NCBI GenBank assembly: GCA_934647945.1
Contig: CAKUFK010000010.1
Coordinates: 1 to 64,000 of the forward strand
Reading direction: 5' to 3'
From: an uncultured Eubacteriales bacterium
Lineage (GTDB): Bacteria; Bacillota; Clostridia; Oscillospirales; Acutalibacteraceae
Length of the DNA stretch: 64,000 nucleotides
The notes below the pieces were generated by a model. The model did not search any database and was not told the origin of the DNA. It saw only the letters and a program-made list of their open reading frames with translations. The position numbers were made by a program, and so were the translations under genes. Shown piece by piece: positions 1 through 8,147 of the stretch; the stretch's first letter is position 1, and every line of letters starts with the position of its first letter.

Positions 1-1140
1 ACCGGCGGCGACGACGCCGGCACCATGGTCAAGGGTGTCTTCACCTATGACGCTACCAAGGTTGAGAAGCTCGAGTACCTTGAAACCCAGGACGGCAAAT
101 GGTACGAGCTGACCGGCGATTCCTTTGGGCCGGCCGCCGGATTCCCCTTGATGGACGCCACCAGCAAGTTCCGTGTCACCTTCAAGGAGGCCGGTGAATT
201 TGATGTCAACATCCAGATTGTCGCGGTCGACGGCGGCGCCGTAATCCTGGAGGACACCGTTTCCTTTGTAAGCAAGGCCGCGCCCACCCTGACGGTTACC
301 AAGCCCGACACCTTCACCGTCGGTGAGGCTGCCGAATACTCCGTCTCCACCACCGGCGGCAGCAAGGCCGGCACCATGGTCAAGGGTGTCTTCACCTATG
401 ACGCCACCAAGGTTGAGAAGCTCGAGTACCTTGAAACCCAGGACGGCAAATGGTACGAGCTGACCGGCGATTCCTTTGGGCCGGCCGCCGGATTCCCCTT
501 GATGGACGCCACCAGCAAGTTCCGTGTCACCTTCAAGGAGGCCGGTGAATTCGATGTCAACATCAAAATTGTCGCGGTCGACGGCGGAGACGTGATCCTG
601 GAGGACACTATCGATTTCGTCAGCGTCGAGCCGGCTCACGTCCATGCGGCCGAGAAGACCGAGGCCAAGGCCGCCACCTGCACCGAGGCCGGCAACATCG
701 CCTATTGGTATTGCGAGGACTGCGGCAAGTATTTCAGCGATGAGGCCCTGACCGAGGAAATCACGCTGGCCGACACCGTTGTTCCGGCCGCCGGCCACAG
801 CGCCGAGAAGACCGAGGCTAAGGCCGCTACCTGCACCGAGGCCGGCAACATCGCCTATTGGTATTGTGAGGACTGCGGCAAGTACTTCAGCGATGAGGCC
901 CTGACCGAGGAAATCACGCTGGCCGACACCGTGATCCCGGCCACCGGCGAACCGGGCAGCCAACCCTCGGAGGAACCCTCGTCCACCCCGTCCGTGCCCA
1001 GCACTGAACCCAGTGAACCGACGGGCGACAACCCCCAAACCGGCAGCCACAGCGAACTTCTGGTGGTTCTGATGCTGTTCGCGGCGAGCGGCCTGATGGC
1101 GGGAACCGTCCTGTACACGAAAAAGAGAAAAGCCCAGTAA
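1..1140 (+). CDS. Repeat-containing wall-anchored surface protein (5'-truncated by window)
   Basis: The reading frame is open from base 1, so the N-terminus lies outside the window; 379 residues are visible. It has three parts. First come two nearly identical modules of 117 aa (period 351 bp), each with the phrase MVKGVFTYDATKVEKL. Then two 51-aa modules follow (period 153 bp), each with two CxxC-like pairs (YWYCEDCGKYFSDEALTEE), resembling a Cys-rich repeat seen in clostridial surface proteins. The C-terminus is a Ser/Pro/Glu-rich stalk followed by NPQTG, a hydrophobic segment and KKRKAQ, which is a classic sortase sorting signal with a non-LPXTG motif. It should be exported and covalently attached to the wall. 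A sortase lies at 18.1-19.7 kb, but nothing here shows that it acts on this protein. The ligand or role is unknown. Confidence 0.85.
   Translation, partial: TGGDDAGTMVKGVFTYDATKVEKLEYLETQDGKWYELTGDSFGPAAGFPLMDATSKFRVTFKEAGEFDVNIQIVAVDGGAVILEDTVSFVSKAAPTLTVTKPDTFTVGEAAEYSVSTTGGSKAGTMVKGVFTYDATKVEKLEYLETQDGKWYELTGDSFGPAAGFPLMDATSKFRVTFKEAGEFDVNIKIVAVDGGDVILEDTIDFVSVEPAHVHAAEKTEAKAATCTEAGNIAYWYCEDCGKYFSDEALTEEITLADTVVPAAGHSAEKTEAKAATCTEAGNIAYWYCEDCGKYFSDEALTEEITLADTVIPATGEPGSQPSEEPSSTPSVPSTEPSEPTGDNPQTGSHSELLVVLMLFAASGLMAGTVLYTKKRKAQ
25..640 (+). repeat. Two 351-bp near-identical tandem repeats
   Basis: ATGGTCAAGGGTG starts at 25 and again at 376, giving a period of 351 bp. The roughly 230 bp that follow differ at only a few bases, several of them silent, so the copies are recent or are being homogenised. 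The reading frame is kept. Confidence 0.9.
649..945 (+). repeat. Two 153-bp tandem repeats coding Cys-rich modules
   Basis: GCCGAGAAGACCGAGG occurs at 649 and 802 (period 153 bp, 51 codons). The second copy differs by a few silent changes, such as GAGGCC to GAGGCT. Confidence 0.9.
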
Positions 1141-1152
1141 GTTATGCGATTA

Positions 1153-1190
1153 AAACACCGGCTTCCCATAGGGAAGCCGGTGTTTCGCTT
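1153..1190 (+). terminator. Terminator of the surface-protein gene
   Basis: Perfect 15-bp stem (1153-1167 with 1171-1185) and a 3-nt ATA loop, ending in TTT. It lies 13 bp after the stop codon. Confidence 0.85.
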
Positions 1191-1224
1191 GCCCTTGTTT
1201 CGGGAAGCACGGATATACGCAGTA

Positions 1225-1262
1225 AAACAAACAGAGCCTATCGGGGCGATAGGCTCTGTTTT
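1225..1262 (-). terminator. Terminator of guaB
   Basis: Perfect 15-bp stem (1229-1243 with 1247-1261) with a GGG loop on the plus strand. On the minus strand it is followed by TTTGTTTTA. It faces the plus-strand terminator at 1153 between convergent genes. Confidence 0.85.
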
Positions 1263-1312
1263 CCGACGGACAGGGTTCAAAGACAGCTTTGAACCGCTAT
1301 GTATATATCCCT

Positions 1313-2785
1313 TTACAGGCTGATTGAGTAGTTGGGCGCCTCTTTGGTGATCGAAATATCATGGGGATGGCTCTCCTTGAGCCCGGCGCCGGTGATCCGG
1401 ATGAACTGCCCCTTTTCCTGCAGGGCCGCCAGTGTGGCACAGCCGCAGTAACCCATACCGGCCCGCAGGCCGCCCATGAGCTGGTAAACCGTATCGGACA
1501 GGGGGCCCTTGTAGGGCACCCGGCCCTCGACCCCTTCCGGCACCAGCTTTTTGTTATCCTCCTGGAAATACCGGTCCTTGCTGCCGTGAGACATGGCACC
1601 GAGGCTGCCCATCCCCCGGTACACCTTGAACTGGCGTCCCTGATAGATCTCGGTGTCCCCCGGGGATTCCTCGCACCCGGCCACCAAAGACCCGATCATG
1701 ATGGCGTTGGCCCCGGCGGCGACCGCTTTGACAATGTCGCCGGAATATTTAATACCGCCGTCCGCGATGACCGGAACCCCATATTTCGACGCCATGCAGG
1801 CGGCGTCGTAAATCGCGGTAATCTGGGGTACCCCGATGCCCGCCACCACCCGTGTGGTACAGATGGAGCCTGGGCCGATCCCCACCTTGATGGCGTCGGC
1901 ACCCGCTTCGATCAGGGCGGCCGCGGCATCGGCGGTGGCGATGTTGCCGGCGATGAGGGAGACGTCCGGGAAGGCCGCCTTGACCTTGCTGACCGCGCCC
2001 AGGATATTCTGGCTGTGGCCGTGCGCCGAGTCGAGCACCAGGGCATCCACCTGGGCCTTTACCAGCTCACCCGCCCGTTCCAATACGTCGGCGGTGGCGC
2101 CGATGGCGGCGGCGCAGAGCAGCCGTCCGTCCTTGTCGCGGGCGGAATTCGGATACTTTACCGCTTTTTCAATGTCTTTGATGGTAATGAGCCCCTTGAG
2201 CATCCCCTGCCCGTCCACGATGGGAAGCTTTTCGATCCGGTGCTGCCGCAGGATCTCCTGCGCCTGCTCGAGAGTGGTGCCGACCGGCGCCGTGACCAGA
2301 TTTTCCTTGGTCATGACCTCTTCGATCCGCTGGGAGAAATCGGTGAGGAAGCGCATGTCGCGGTTGGTGAGGATCCCGACGAGCTTGCCGTCGCGGCAGA
2401 CAGGCACGCCGGATATTTTGTATTTGCCCATCAGCTCATTGGCGTCCGCCACGAGATGATCGGGAGACAAAAAGAAGGGGTTGACGATCACGCCGTTTTC
2501 CGAACGCTTGACCCGGTCGACCTGGTCGGCCTGCTCCTCGATAGACATGTTCTTGTGGATTACGCCGATACCGCCCTCCCTGGCGATGGCAATGGCCATA
2601 CGGGCCTCGGTAACGGTATCCATCGCCGCCGTCATCAGGGGGGTGTTCAGGGTGATGGTACGGGTCAGGCGGGTGGCCACCGACACCTCCTTGGGCAGGA
2701 TGTCCGATTTGGCCGGGATGAGCAGCACGTCGTCGAAGGTCAGGCCTTCCTTGAGGAATTTTGAGGCCGCGTCCGTATTCACCAT
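1313..2785 (-). CDS. guaB: Inosine-5'-monophosphate dehydrogenase
   Basis: It oxidises IMP to XMP with NAD, the committed step of guanine nucleotide synthesis, in the cytoplasm. The 490 aa match the usual bacterial length. The catalytic barrel holds the active-site loop GIGPGSICTTR with its Cys, the phosphate-binding stretch IADGGIKYSGDIVKA and MIGSLVAG. Two CBS domains are inserted at about residues 95-210 (for example EVMTKENLVTAP). The late flap region has YRGMGSLGAM. The ATG start has AAGGAGG 10 nt upstream. It is monocistronic between terminators. Confidence 0.97.
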   Translation of the reverse strand: MVNTDAASKFLKEGLTFDDVLLIPAKSDILPKEVSVATRLTRTITLNTPLMTAAMDTVTEARMAIAIAREGGIGVIHKNMSIEEQADQVDRVKRSENGVIVNPFFLSPDHLVADANELMGKYKISGVPVCRDGKLVGILTNRDMRFLTDFSQRIEEVMTKENLVTAPVGTTLEQAQEILRQHRIEKLPIVDGQGMLKGLITIKDIEKAVKYPNSARDKDGRLLCAAAIGATADVLERAGELVKAQVDALVLDSAHGHSQNILGAVSKVKAAFPDVSLIAGNIATADAAAALIEAGADAIKVGIGPGSICTTRVVAGIGVPQITAIYDAACMASKYGVPVIADGGIKYSGDIVKAVAAGANAIMIGSLVAGCEESPGDTEIYQGRQFKVYRGMGSLGAMSHGSKDRYFQEDNKKLVPEGVEGRVPYKGPLSDTVYQLMGGLRAGMGYCGCATLAALQEKGQFIRITGAGLKESHPHDISITKEAPNYSISL

Positions 2786-2839
2786 AGGGTGTACTCCTCC
2801 TTCATTTACTTCCGGTATATTGTGAAATGATTATCCTCT

Positions 2840-2869
2840 ATTGTAACACGGTCTCCTGCCCTTCCGCAA
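2840..2869 (-). promoter_or_regulatory. Possible guaB promoter
   Basis: Minus-strand TACAAT (2845-2840), 18 bp from a weak TTGCGG (2869-2864). It lies 55 bp upstream of the guaB start. The -35 match is poor. Confidence 0.35.
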
Positions 2870-3048
2870 GGGGAAAGCCGACAATTTTCGGATAAAATTC
2901 GTTTATGTATGCCAAATTCCTGCCTTACCCCCTCCGTTTTCCACTCCTCAAGCATCCAGGCGGACAACTGACGGCGGGAATGCCGCAGGCATATGGAGCG
3001 TCGGAAGTCTGGTCCGCGGCGGGGAATCTGCCTCGCGGCCGGACGGCT

Positions 3049-3360
3049 TTACGGCAGCCCCAGGCGGGAGAGGCTCTCCCGAAGAGCCGTCCATTCGGCC
3101 AGGGAGGCGGCGAGCGCCTCGCGGCCGGACGGCGTCAGGCTGTAATATTTGCGCGGGGGCCCCATCCCGGACGGCCGCCGCGACACGGCCGCCACGCCTT
3201 CCGCGGCGAGCCGCCGCAGGATCGCGTAAACCGAGCCCTCGTACACGTCGGGGAATTCCTCCCGTATCCGTTTCATGATTTCGTAGCCATATTCCTCCCC
3301 TTCCCGGAGCTGATACAGGATCGCGAGCTCCAGCACCCCTTTTTTCAGTTGGGTATCCAT
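3049..3360 (-). CDS. PadR-family transcriptional regulator
   Basis: 103-aa winged-helix regulator. It starts MDTQLKKGVLELAIL, contains GYEIMKRI and YAILRRLAAEG (recognition region), and then the wing PPRKYYSLTPSGREAL, which is the standard PadR core without a long C-terminal effector domain. I chose the ATG at 3360 because GGAGGAG lies 9 nt upstream; the frame extends 8 codons further without a ribosome site. It lies 31 bp downstream of the RDD/DUF1700-type gene on the same strand. PadR proteins of this size are commonly paired with DUF1700 (HAAS-type) membrane proteins, so it probably regulates this little operon. The ligand is unknown. Confidence 0.9.
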   Translation of the reverse strand: MDTQLKKGVLELAILYQLREGEEYGYEIMKRIREEFPDVYEGSVYAILRRLAAEGVAAVSRRPSGMGPPRKYYSLTPSGREALAASLAEWTALRESLSRLGLP

Positions 3361-3391
3361 CGGCGCCTCTCCTCCCGGCCTCACGTGGCTT

Positions 3392-4312
3392 TCAGCGGGT
3401 TTTCCTGTCCGTAACGACGATGCTGGAGGCGATATAGTCCGGAACGCTCTTGTGTTCCCGCCCGATGGAGGCGGTGAAGATCGAGACGATCGTGGTGATC
3501 CCGCCGGTCATGCCGCCCAGCAGAAAATCCCCCACCAGCTCCCGCACGAAGATCCGTCCAGCCCCTGCCTTCCCGCCGTCCGGCGCCGCCACCCGGATCC
3601 CCATCAGGCGCTTGCCCAGGGTACGGCCGTTCCAGAGGCATTCCAGCACCGGCTTGTACAGGAGGGTGAGCAGCAGCCCGACCAGCATCACGCCGGTGAG
3701 CAGGGCCGCCTCCGCCTTGTAGGTCTCGGGGTTGATCGGGCTTCTCAGAAAAAACAGCAGAATCAGCGGAAATCCCAATTGTGGGGCCAGGATGGACAGC
3801 AGCAGGAGCAGAGGCCCGAAAGCGATAACCATAGGAGCCTCCGCCCGGACGGCGGAGCCGTCGTCCAAATGCGCCTGGATCTGCGAGGCCGCCCCACCTG
3901 TACCGGTGTCCGTTCCCGGGGATGACAGCCATACGGCCGCCGCGATCAACAGGGCCACGATCAAAAACACGGCCAGCCGGTCGATCAGATAGGCCCCCAC
4001 CCGCCGACCGAACGAGGCCCGCGGTGGAAAGACGGAGGCGGGAGACGCCGCTGCGATGGGGGACGACACGACGGGCGCGGCAGGCGGCGAGACCGGGAAC
4101 GCCGGCCCCTGCCCAGCCTTTTCCCCTGCCAGCATCCGCACCAGCCCGGCGGGGGACCCCAAAGCCGAGGCCACGTCTTCCTCTGACCGCCCTTCCTCCC
4201 GGCCGGATTCGAAAAATCCGGCGTATTCCGCCACGATATCCGCGGTTTCCTCCTTGGTCAGGCGTTCCTCCAGCCCGGTCTGCAGCTCCCGCAGGTATTC
4301 TTCTCTGGTCAT
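3392..4312 (-). CDS. Membrane protein: DUF1700/HAAS-like N-terminus plus RDD domain
   Basis: 306 aa. The N-terminal ~75 residues (TREEYLRELQTGLEERL, then DIVAEYAGFF) look like the PadR-associated helical domain of DUF1700 proteins. A Pro/Ala-rich linker follows, then an RDD-type membrane region starting GRRVGAYLIDRLAVF, with several hydrophobic segments and the RDD signature GRTLGKRLMGIRV. RDD proteins are thought to act in ion or small-molecule transport; the substrate here is unknown. The ATG at 4312 has AGGAGAG 7 nt upstream and is preferred over the ATG 23 codons earlier, which lies in the promoter region. It is transcribed with the padR gene just downstream. Confidence 0.82.
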   Translation of the reverse strand: MTREEYLRELQTGLEERLTKEETADIVAEYAGFFESGREEGRSEEDVASALGSPAGLVRMLAGEKAGQGPAFPVSPPAAPVVSSPIAAASPASVFPPRASFGRRVGAYLIDRLAVFLIVALLIAAAVWLSSPGTDTGTGGAASQIQAHLDDGSAVRAEAPMVIAFGPLLLLLSILAPQLGFPLILLFFLRSPINPETYKAEAALLTGVMLVGLLLTLLYKPVLECLWNGRTLGKRLMGIRVAAPDGGKAGAGRIFVRELVGDFLLGGMTGGITTIVSIFTASIGREHKSVPDYIASSIVVTDRKTR

Positions 4313-4354
4313 GGAATCCTCTCCTACACTGTCGTGGTTCGTACCGTCGGCCTT

Positions 4355-4383
4355 ATTATACACCACTACTGTTTCAAACACAA
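4355..4383 (-). promoter_or_regulatory. Promoter of the RDD-padR unit
   Basis: Minus-strand TTGTGT (4383-4378), 17-bp spacer, TATAAT (4360-4355), about 43 bp before the start codon. Confidence 0.7.
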
Positions 4384-4454
4384 TAGCTAAGAAGGGCCTT
4401 TTTTAGAATTTCACCGGCCGGGGCCGCATTCCTCTTCGCCGGCGTCACAAACAA

Positions 4455-4491
4455 CACCCTGGCCCCCTTTGTGGTAAAGGGGGCCAGGGCG
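4455..4491 (-). terminator. Terminator of the ABC transporter operon
   Basis: Perfect 14-bp stem (4457-4470 with 4476-4489) and a 5-nt loop. The minus strand continues TGTTGTTTG. It lies 17 bp after the permease stop. Confidence 0.85.
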
Positions 4492-4506
4492 TATTCCGGC
4501 GTGGGA

Positions 4507-5166
4507 TCAGTATTCTTTCCGCTCGAGGATCCGCACCGACAGGGAAAAGGACAGCAAGAGCCCTAAAAGCAGGATCGCCGCGGCAAAATACGGGAGGGTG
4601 GACAGAAACGCGGGAGGCAGGGCAGGCAGGGTGGTCTGCCCGTCCTGGATCACGCCGATGACCGCTCCGACCGCGAAGACGGGCACACAGCAGACCAGGA
4701 TGAGCACCAGCCGGCTTTTGGTGCTGCCGAAGCGGTACAGGATGGGGAACAGCACCGCCATGAACAGGAGCACCAGCGCAAAGCTGGCCACGAGGGTCGG
4801 CCATTCCCCGCTCCAATCGGGAAGCGCGCCCCCCGCCTTGACGCCCTGGGCGACGAAGCCGACCAGGGCGATTCCCGCCGTGCCCGCGATCCAGATGATG
4901 AGCGAGGACAGATAACGGGCGAGCACCACCGCCCGTTTCGGAACCGGGGCGGCGGCCGTCAATTTATCGAAGGAGGCCTGCTCGTCATAGGCAAAGCAAT
5001 TGATGGAAAACATGAACATCATCAGGGAGATAAAGGACAACGCGAAGGAGGTGTTTCCCATGAATCCCATGAACACCACCCCGAAAACCAGGATATACAG
5101 CAGCATCAGCTTGGCCTGCCGGCCCATCAGCGCCAAATCCTTGTACAAAAGACCTTTCATCCACAT
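4507..5166 (-). CDS. ABC-2 type transporter permease
   Basis: 219 aa with about six hydrophobic segments: residues ~20-35, 40-60, 85-108, 128-148, 153-173 and 190-212. It starts MWMKGLLYKDLALM and ends KEY. The composition and the 'GLLYKDL' opening fit the small ABC-2 permeases that pair with YtrB/BcrA-type ATPases. The ATG at 5166 has AAAGGA 6 nt upstream. It is the third gene of the gntR-ATPase-permease operon, 33 bp after the ATPase. It is probably an exporter of a cell-envelope-active compound or peptide; the substrate cannot be read from sequence. Confidence 0.85.
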   Translation of the reverse strand: MWMKGLLYKDLALMGRQAKLMLLYILVFGVVFMGFMGNTSFALSFISLMMFMFSINCFAYDEQASFDKLTAAAPVPKRAVVLARYLSSLIIWIAGTAGIALVGFVAQGVKAGGALPDWSGEWPTLVASFALVLLFMAVLFPILYRFGSTKSRLVLILVCCVPVFAVGAVIGVIQDGQTTLPALPPAFLSTLPYFAAAILLLGLLLSFSLSVRILERKEY

Positions 5167-5199
5167 ACCAGTCCTTTCCGGCTGAATTGGTCCGTTGGT

Positions 5200-6054
5200 T
5201 TACGCCGACGGACGACGGGTGAAAAACAGCATGATCTGTTCGATATCCGGCCTTTCGCTGGCAAGCCCCGGATGCCGGCGGGCGATCTCCCGCCGGCAGA
5301 GGGCCTCGAAACCGAAGCGGTTTTCTCTCACCCCGACCAGTTCCTGCCGGTCCAGCTCCGCCAGCTGCTCCGCGCTCCCTTTAATCAGGGAATAGCCGTC
5401 CCGCAGGGCGTCCTTCTCCTCGTGGAACAGGAGCTTCCCGTGGTCGATCAAAGCGATGGTATCGGCGATTTTATCCAGGTCGCTGGTGATGTGGGAGGAC
5501 AGGATGATGGAATGGTCCTCCTCCTGAAGGAATTCGAGGAACATATCGAGGATCTCGTCCCGCACCAGAGGGTCGAGGCCGCCTGTGGGCTCGTCGAGCA
5601 GGAGCAGCCGGGGATGATGGCACATCGCGGTGGCGATGGAGAGCTTCATTTTCATCCCGCGGGAGAATTCCTTGAACGGCTTGCCGGCGGGCAGGCCGAA
5701 CTTCTGCAGATAGTCGCGGTAGAGGGCGTCGTCCCATTTTGCGTACCAGGAGGACAGCGTCCGGCCGATCTGAAGAGGGGTGAGGAGTTCGTGAAAGCAG
5801 GGTTCATCGAACACCACGCCGATCTCCTGCTTGACGGCGCTCTCATCCTTCCGATTGTCCAGGCCGAAAACCCGGATTGTCCCCTCGTCACGGCGGATGA
5901 GGCCGAGAATGAGTTTGATGGTGGTGGATTTGCCGGCGCCGTTGGCGCCGACCAGGCCGGTGACGGTGCCCGCCTCCACATGGAAGTCCGGGATATCCAG
6001 CTGAAAACCGCCGTACCGTTTTTTCAGTCCTGTTACCTGCAATACTTCGCTCAT
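5200..6054 (-). CDS. ABC transporter ATP-binding protein (BcrA/YtrB type)
   Basis: 284 aa. Walker A is GANGAGKST (~residues 36-44), the signature is FSRGMKMKLSIA, and Walker B is LLLLDEPTGGLDP, followed by the H-loop ILSSHI. The C-terminal ~70 residues form the small extra domain typical of drug and antimicrobial-peptide exporters. It energises the permease encoded just downstream. The start ATG overlaps the gntR stop by 4 bp (ATGA), so the two are translationally coupled and expressed under GntR control. Confidence 0.93.
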   Translation of the reverse strand: MSEVLQVTGLKKRYGGFQLDIPDFHVEAGTVTGLVGANGAGKSTTIKLILGLIRRDEGTIRVFGLDNRKDESAVKQEIGVVFDEPCFHELLTPLQIGRTLSSWYAKWDDALYRDYLQKFGLPAGKPFKEFSRGMKMKLSIATAMCHHPRLLLLDEPTGGLDPLVRDEILDMFLEFLQEEDHSIILSSHITSDLDKIADTIALIDHGKLLFHEEKDALRDGYSLIKGSAEQLAELDRQELVGVRENRFGFEALCRREIARRHPGLASERPDIEQIMLFFTRRPSA

Positions 6055-6464
6055 GGCGTTTCCTCCTGTTCTGCAGAGCCTTCCGCCGGGCCGGATTCAT
6101 CATAGAACAGCCCGGCGACCTCGATCAGTTCCTTGCGGGACACGCCGCCCATCCGGGCGGACGCGGCTGCGGCGGCCAGATGCTCCTCCATCCGCCTTCG
6201 ATGCTCCTCCCGCAGCAGCTCCCAGTTGGCCGCGGCGACAAAGCTGCCCCGGCCCGGGACCGTGACGACAAAGCCTTCCCGTTCGAGCTCCTCGTAAGCG
6301 CGTTTGGTGGTGATCAGGCTGATGCGCAGCTCCCGGGCGAGCAGCCGCATGGAGGGCAATCCTTCCCCCTCCGCCAGTTCCCCCGCCAGGATAGCGCCCT
6401 TGATCTGGGTGACGATCTGCTCATAAATCGGGGTGTCCCCCTCGTTGCGTATGATGATGTTCAC
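6051..6464 (-). CDS. GntR-family regulator, YtrA subfamily
   Basis: 137 aa. The N-terminal GntR winged helix reads TPIYEQIVTQIKGAIL, LPSMRLLARELRIS, TTKRAYEELEREGFV and VPGRGSFVA. A short ~60-aa helical tail follows, the YtrA layout with no large ligand-binding domain. It heads the operon with an ABC ATPase and a permease. The promoter carries a perfect 25-bp palindrome covering the spacer and -10, so autorepression lifted by an envelope stress or antibiotic is likely; this is inferred from known YtrA systems. The ATG at 6464 follows a GGGAGGGG site. Confidence 0.93.
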   Translation of the reverse strand: MNIIIRNEGDTPIYEQIVTQIKGAILAGELAEGEGLPSMRLLARELRISLITTKRAYEELEREGFVVTVPGRGSFVAAANWELLREEHRRRMEEHLAAAAASARMGGVSRKELIEVAGLFYDESGPAEGSAEQEETP

Positions 6465-6487
6465 CCAATCCCCTCCCTTTTGTGCTT

Positions 6488-6512
6488 ACTGTATATATAG
6501 TATATATACAGT
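6488..6512. promoter_or_regulatory. GntR operator, 25-bp palindrome
   Basis: ACTGTATATATA (6488-6499), central G, then its exact inverted copy TATATATACAGT (6501-6512). It covers the -10 and part of the spacer of the minus-strand promoter, as expected for a repressor site. Confidence 0.85.
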
Positions 6513-6527
6513 ATACGTGTTTGTCAA
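6499..6527 (-). promoter_or_regulatory. Promoter of the gntR-ABC operon
   Basis: Minus-strand TTGACA (6527-6522), 17-bp spacer, TATACT (6504-6499). The -35 is perfect and the -10 differs from consensus at one base. Confidence 0.9.
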
Positions 6528-6591
6528 GAGGAAAATGAACCCTGTGCTCCGCCTTTCTTGAAGGGGATAGCGTATTCCCTCTTCCGCCAAA

Positions 6592-6634
6592 GGGGAAGGC
6601 GGGCTGTCCGCATTCTGCCGACAGCCCGCCTTTA
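6592..6634 (-). terminator. Terminator of the smpB-HD operon
   Basis: 13-bp perfect stem (6596-6608 with 6620-6632) and an 11-nt loop; the minus-strand tail is CCCCTTT. It lies about 75 bp after the HD gene stop. Confidence 0.75.
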
Positions 6635-6706
6635 TCCAACTAGGTCAAAAGGGAGGCATCCAGTCTTATGTCCCCCTTGCGTTATCCGTATATATGTCCA
6701 ACCCGA

Positions 6707-7369
6707 CTACAGCATCCGGGTCTCATTGATGATCAATTCAAAATCAAGGCCCAGATGGGCGGCCGCGGACCGGCAGAGAGTCATGCGGGTAAGAAAAATC
6801 TCGAAATAGTCCATGACCGCGCAGATGCCGGTATCGATCCGCAGGCAGAGGGTGATGCGCTTCCGTTCCCGGGCGACCGTCAGGGAGGCGTCCACAACGG
6901 CGTAGTTGACCCGGTCGTGGATATCGAAGGCCGGGCTGTCGGGCGAGGTGCGTACCCGGCTGCGCCGCACGTCACTCTTGTCCGCAAGGATGAGCGCGGC
7001 GGAAATCGGCGTGACGGCCGCAGCAGTGTGCTCGTCGTGGTTGCCGATAGCGGTGATGACGGCGGTGACCTCCGCAATGTCCATGTCCAGCTTCCGCAGG
7101 ATATCAAAAGCCAGCAGTGCGCCCGACAGCGCGTGGTTGCTGCGGTTGATCGCGTTGCCGATATCGTGCATATATCCCGCGATCCGGCCCAGCTCACAGG
7201 TGCGGGGATCATATCCGAGCTGTTCGAGGATGTTCCCGGTGATATTGGAGGTCAGTCCCACATGCGCGTAGCCATGGTCGGTGAACCCGAGCACCCCCAG
7301 TGCGTGATTGCCCGCTTCGATCAGGGCGCGTACGTCGGGATTGTGGCGGATATCGTCATAGGTAATCAT
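6707..7369 (-). CDS. HD-domain phosphohydrolase
   Basis: 220 aa. The HD metal site is visible as TDHGYAHV, then YMHDIGN (the HD pair) and AIGNHDEH. HD proteins cleave phosphate esters of nucleotides or signalling molecules; the substrate is unknown. The C-terminal ~80 residues (RVNYAVVDASLTVARERKRITL) have no clear second catalytic motif and may be a dimerisation or sensor part. It starts 26 bp after the smpB stop, so the two are co-transcribed and end at the hairpin at 6592. The ATG at 7369 is preceded by GGGAAGG. Confidence 0.87.
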   Translation of the reverse strand: MITYDDIRHNPDVRALIEAGNHALGVLGFTDHGYAHVGLTSNITGNILEQLGYDPRTCELGRIAGYMHDIGNAINRSNHALSGALLAFDILRKLDMDIAEVTAVITAIGNHDEHTAAAVTPISAALILADKSDVRRSRVRTSPDSPAFDIHDRVNYAVVDASLTVARERKRITLCLRIDTGICAVMDYFEIFLTRMTLCRSAAAHLGLDFELIINETRML

Positions 7370-7395
7370 ACAGGCGGCCTTCCCTTTTCATTGAA

Positions 7396-7860
7396 TCAGG
7401 TATTGCGTTCCTTGAGGGCGCGGTCGGCTTCCCGCTTCATATCACGGCGGGCCGCGTCCTCCCGCTTGTCATAGAGCTTTTTTCCCCGGCAGAGGCCGAG
7501 CTGCACCTTGACCAGGGATCCCTTGAAATAGATGGACAGGGGGATCAGGGTATAACCCTGCTGCTTCATCAAACCGAAAAGCCGCATAATTTCCCGTTTA
7601 TGGAGCAGCAGGCGGCGGGAGCGCAGCGGTTCCCGGTTAAAGAGATTTCCCTTTTCGTAAGGGCTGATATGCATACCGTTGACGAAAATCTCCCCGTCGT
7701 CGATGCCGCACCAGGCATCCTTGAGGTTGACACCACCCTGCCGCAGGGATTTGACCTCCGTGCCGCACAGCTCAATGCCGGCCTCTAGGGCCTCCTCCAC
7801 AAAATAATCGTGGAAGGCCTTTTTGTTGGTGGCGATGGTTTTGCTCTCATGACCCGACAT
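7396..7860 (-). CDS. smpB: SsrA-binding protein (trans-translation)
   Basis: It binds tmRNA and delivers it to stalled ribosomes, tagging the incomplete protein and rescuing the ribosome. The 154 aa are the normal length. Family phrases are IATNKKAFHDYFVEE, GIELCGTEVKSLR, ISPYEKGN, LLLHKREI and LVKVQLGLCRGKKLYDKRE, and the tail is basic (REDAARRDMKREADRALKER). The ATG at 7860 has AAAGGTGG upstream. A consensus promoter sits about 260 bp upstream, which leaves a long untranslated leader. No tmRNA gene is recognisable in that leader. Confidence 0.97.
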   Translation of the reverse strand: MSGHESKTIATNKKAFHDYFVEEALEAGIELCGTEVKSLRQGGVNLKDAWCGIDDGEIFVNGMHISPYEKGNLFNREPLRSRRLLLHKREIMRLFGLMKQQGYTLIPLSIYFKGSLVKVQLGLCRGKKLYDKREDAARRDMKREADRALKERNT

Positions 7861-8118
7861 AAGCGGCCCACCTTTCGGTTTGAAATTCGGCCGGTTCCAC
7901 CATTACGGTGTCCGGTCCCGGACAGGTTATACATCAGACGGCGGGCCACATGTGCCGCCGCTTTTTCTGATAGGGATGCCCTGGCTTCGGATAGGAGGCG
8001 GACAAGCCCTCTTCGCTGTTTCAGGGCGCTCAAAGAGAAGGCCTCTTAAAAGCCGGCCAAGGCCGTCCCTTTTAAAAATGAAGGATTTACACAGGCGCCC
8101 TTCGTTTATCCCGTGTCC

Positions 8119-8147
8119 ACTATACCATTCCCACTGTCCCGCGTCAA
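8119..8147 (-). promoter_or_regulatory. smpB promoter with long leader
   Basis: Minus-strand TTGACG (8147-8142), 17-bp spacer, TATAGT (8124-8119), about 260 bp upstream of the smpB ATG. Confidence 0.7.

Noticed and set aside
1361..2764. 467-codon open frame on the plus strand opposite guaB
   Set aside because: Antisense to an unmistakable IMP dehydrogenase. Its low-complexity composition is the typical shadow of GC-rich coding DNA; no ribosome site.
7861..8118. Search for tmRNA in the smpB leader
   Set aside because: Neither the conserved 5' end nor a tag reading frame and CCA-type 3' end could be found on either strand.
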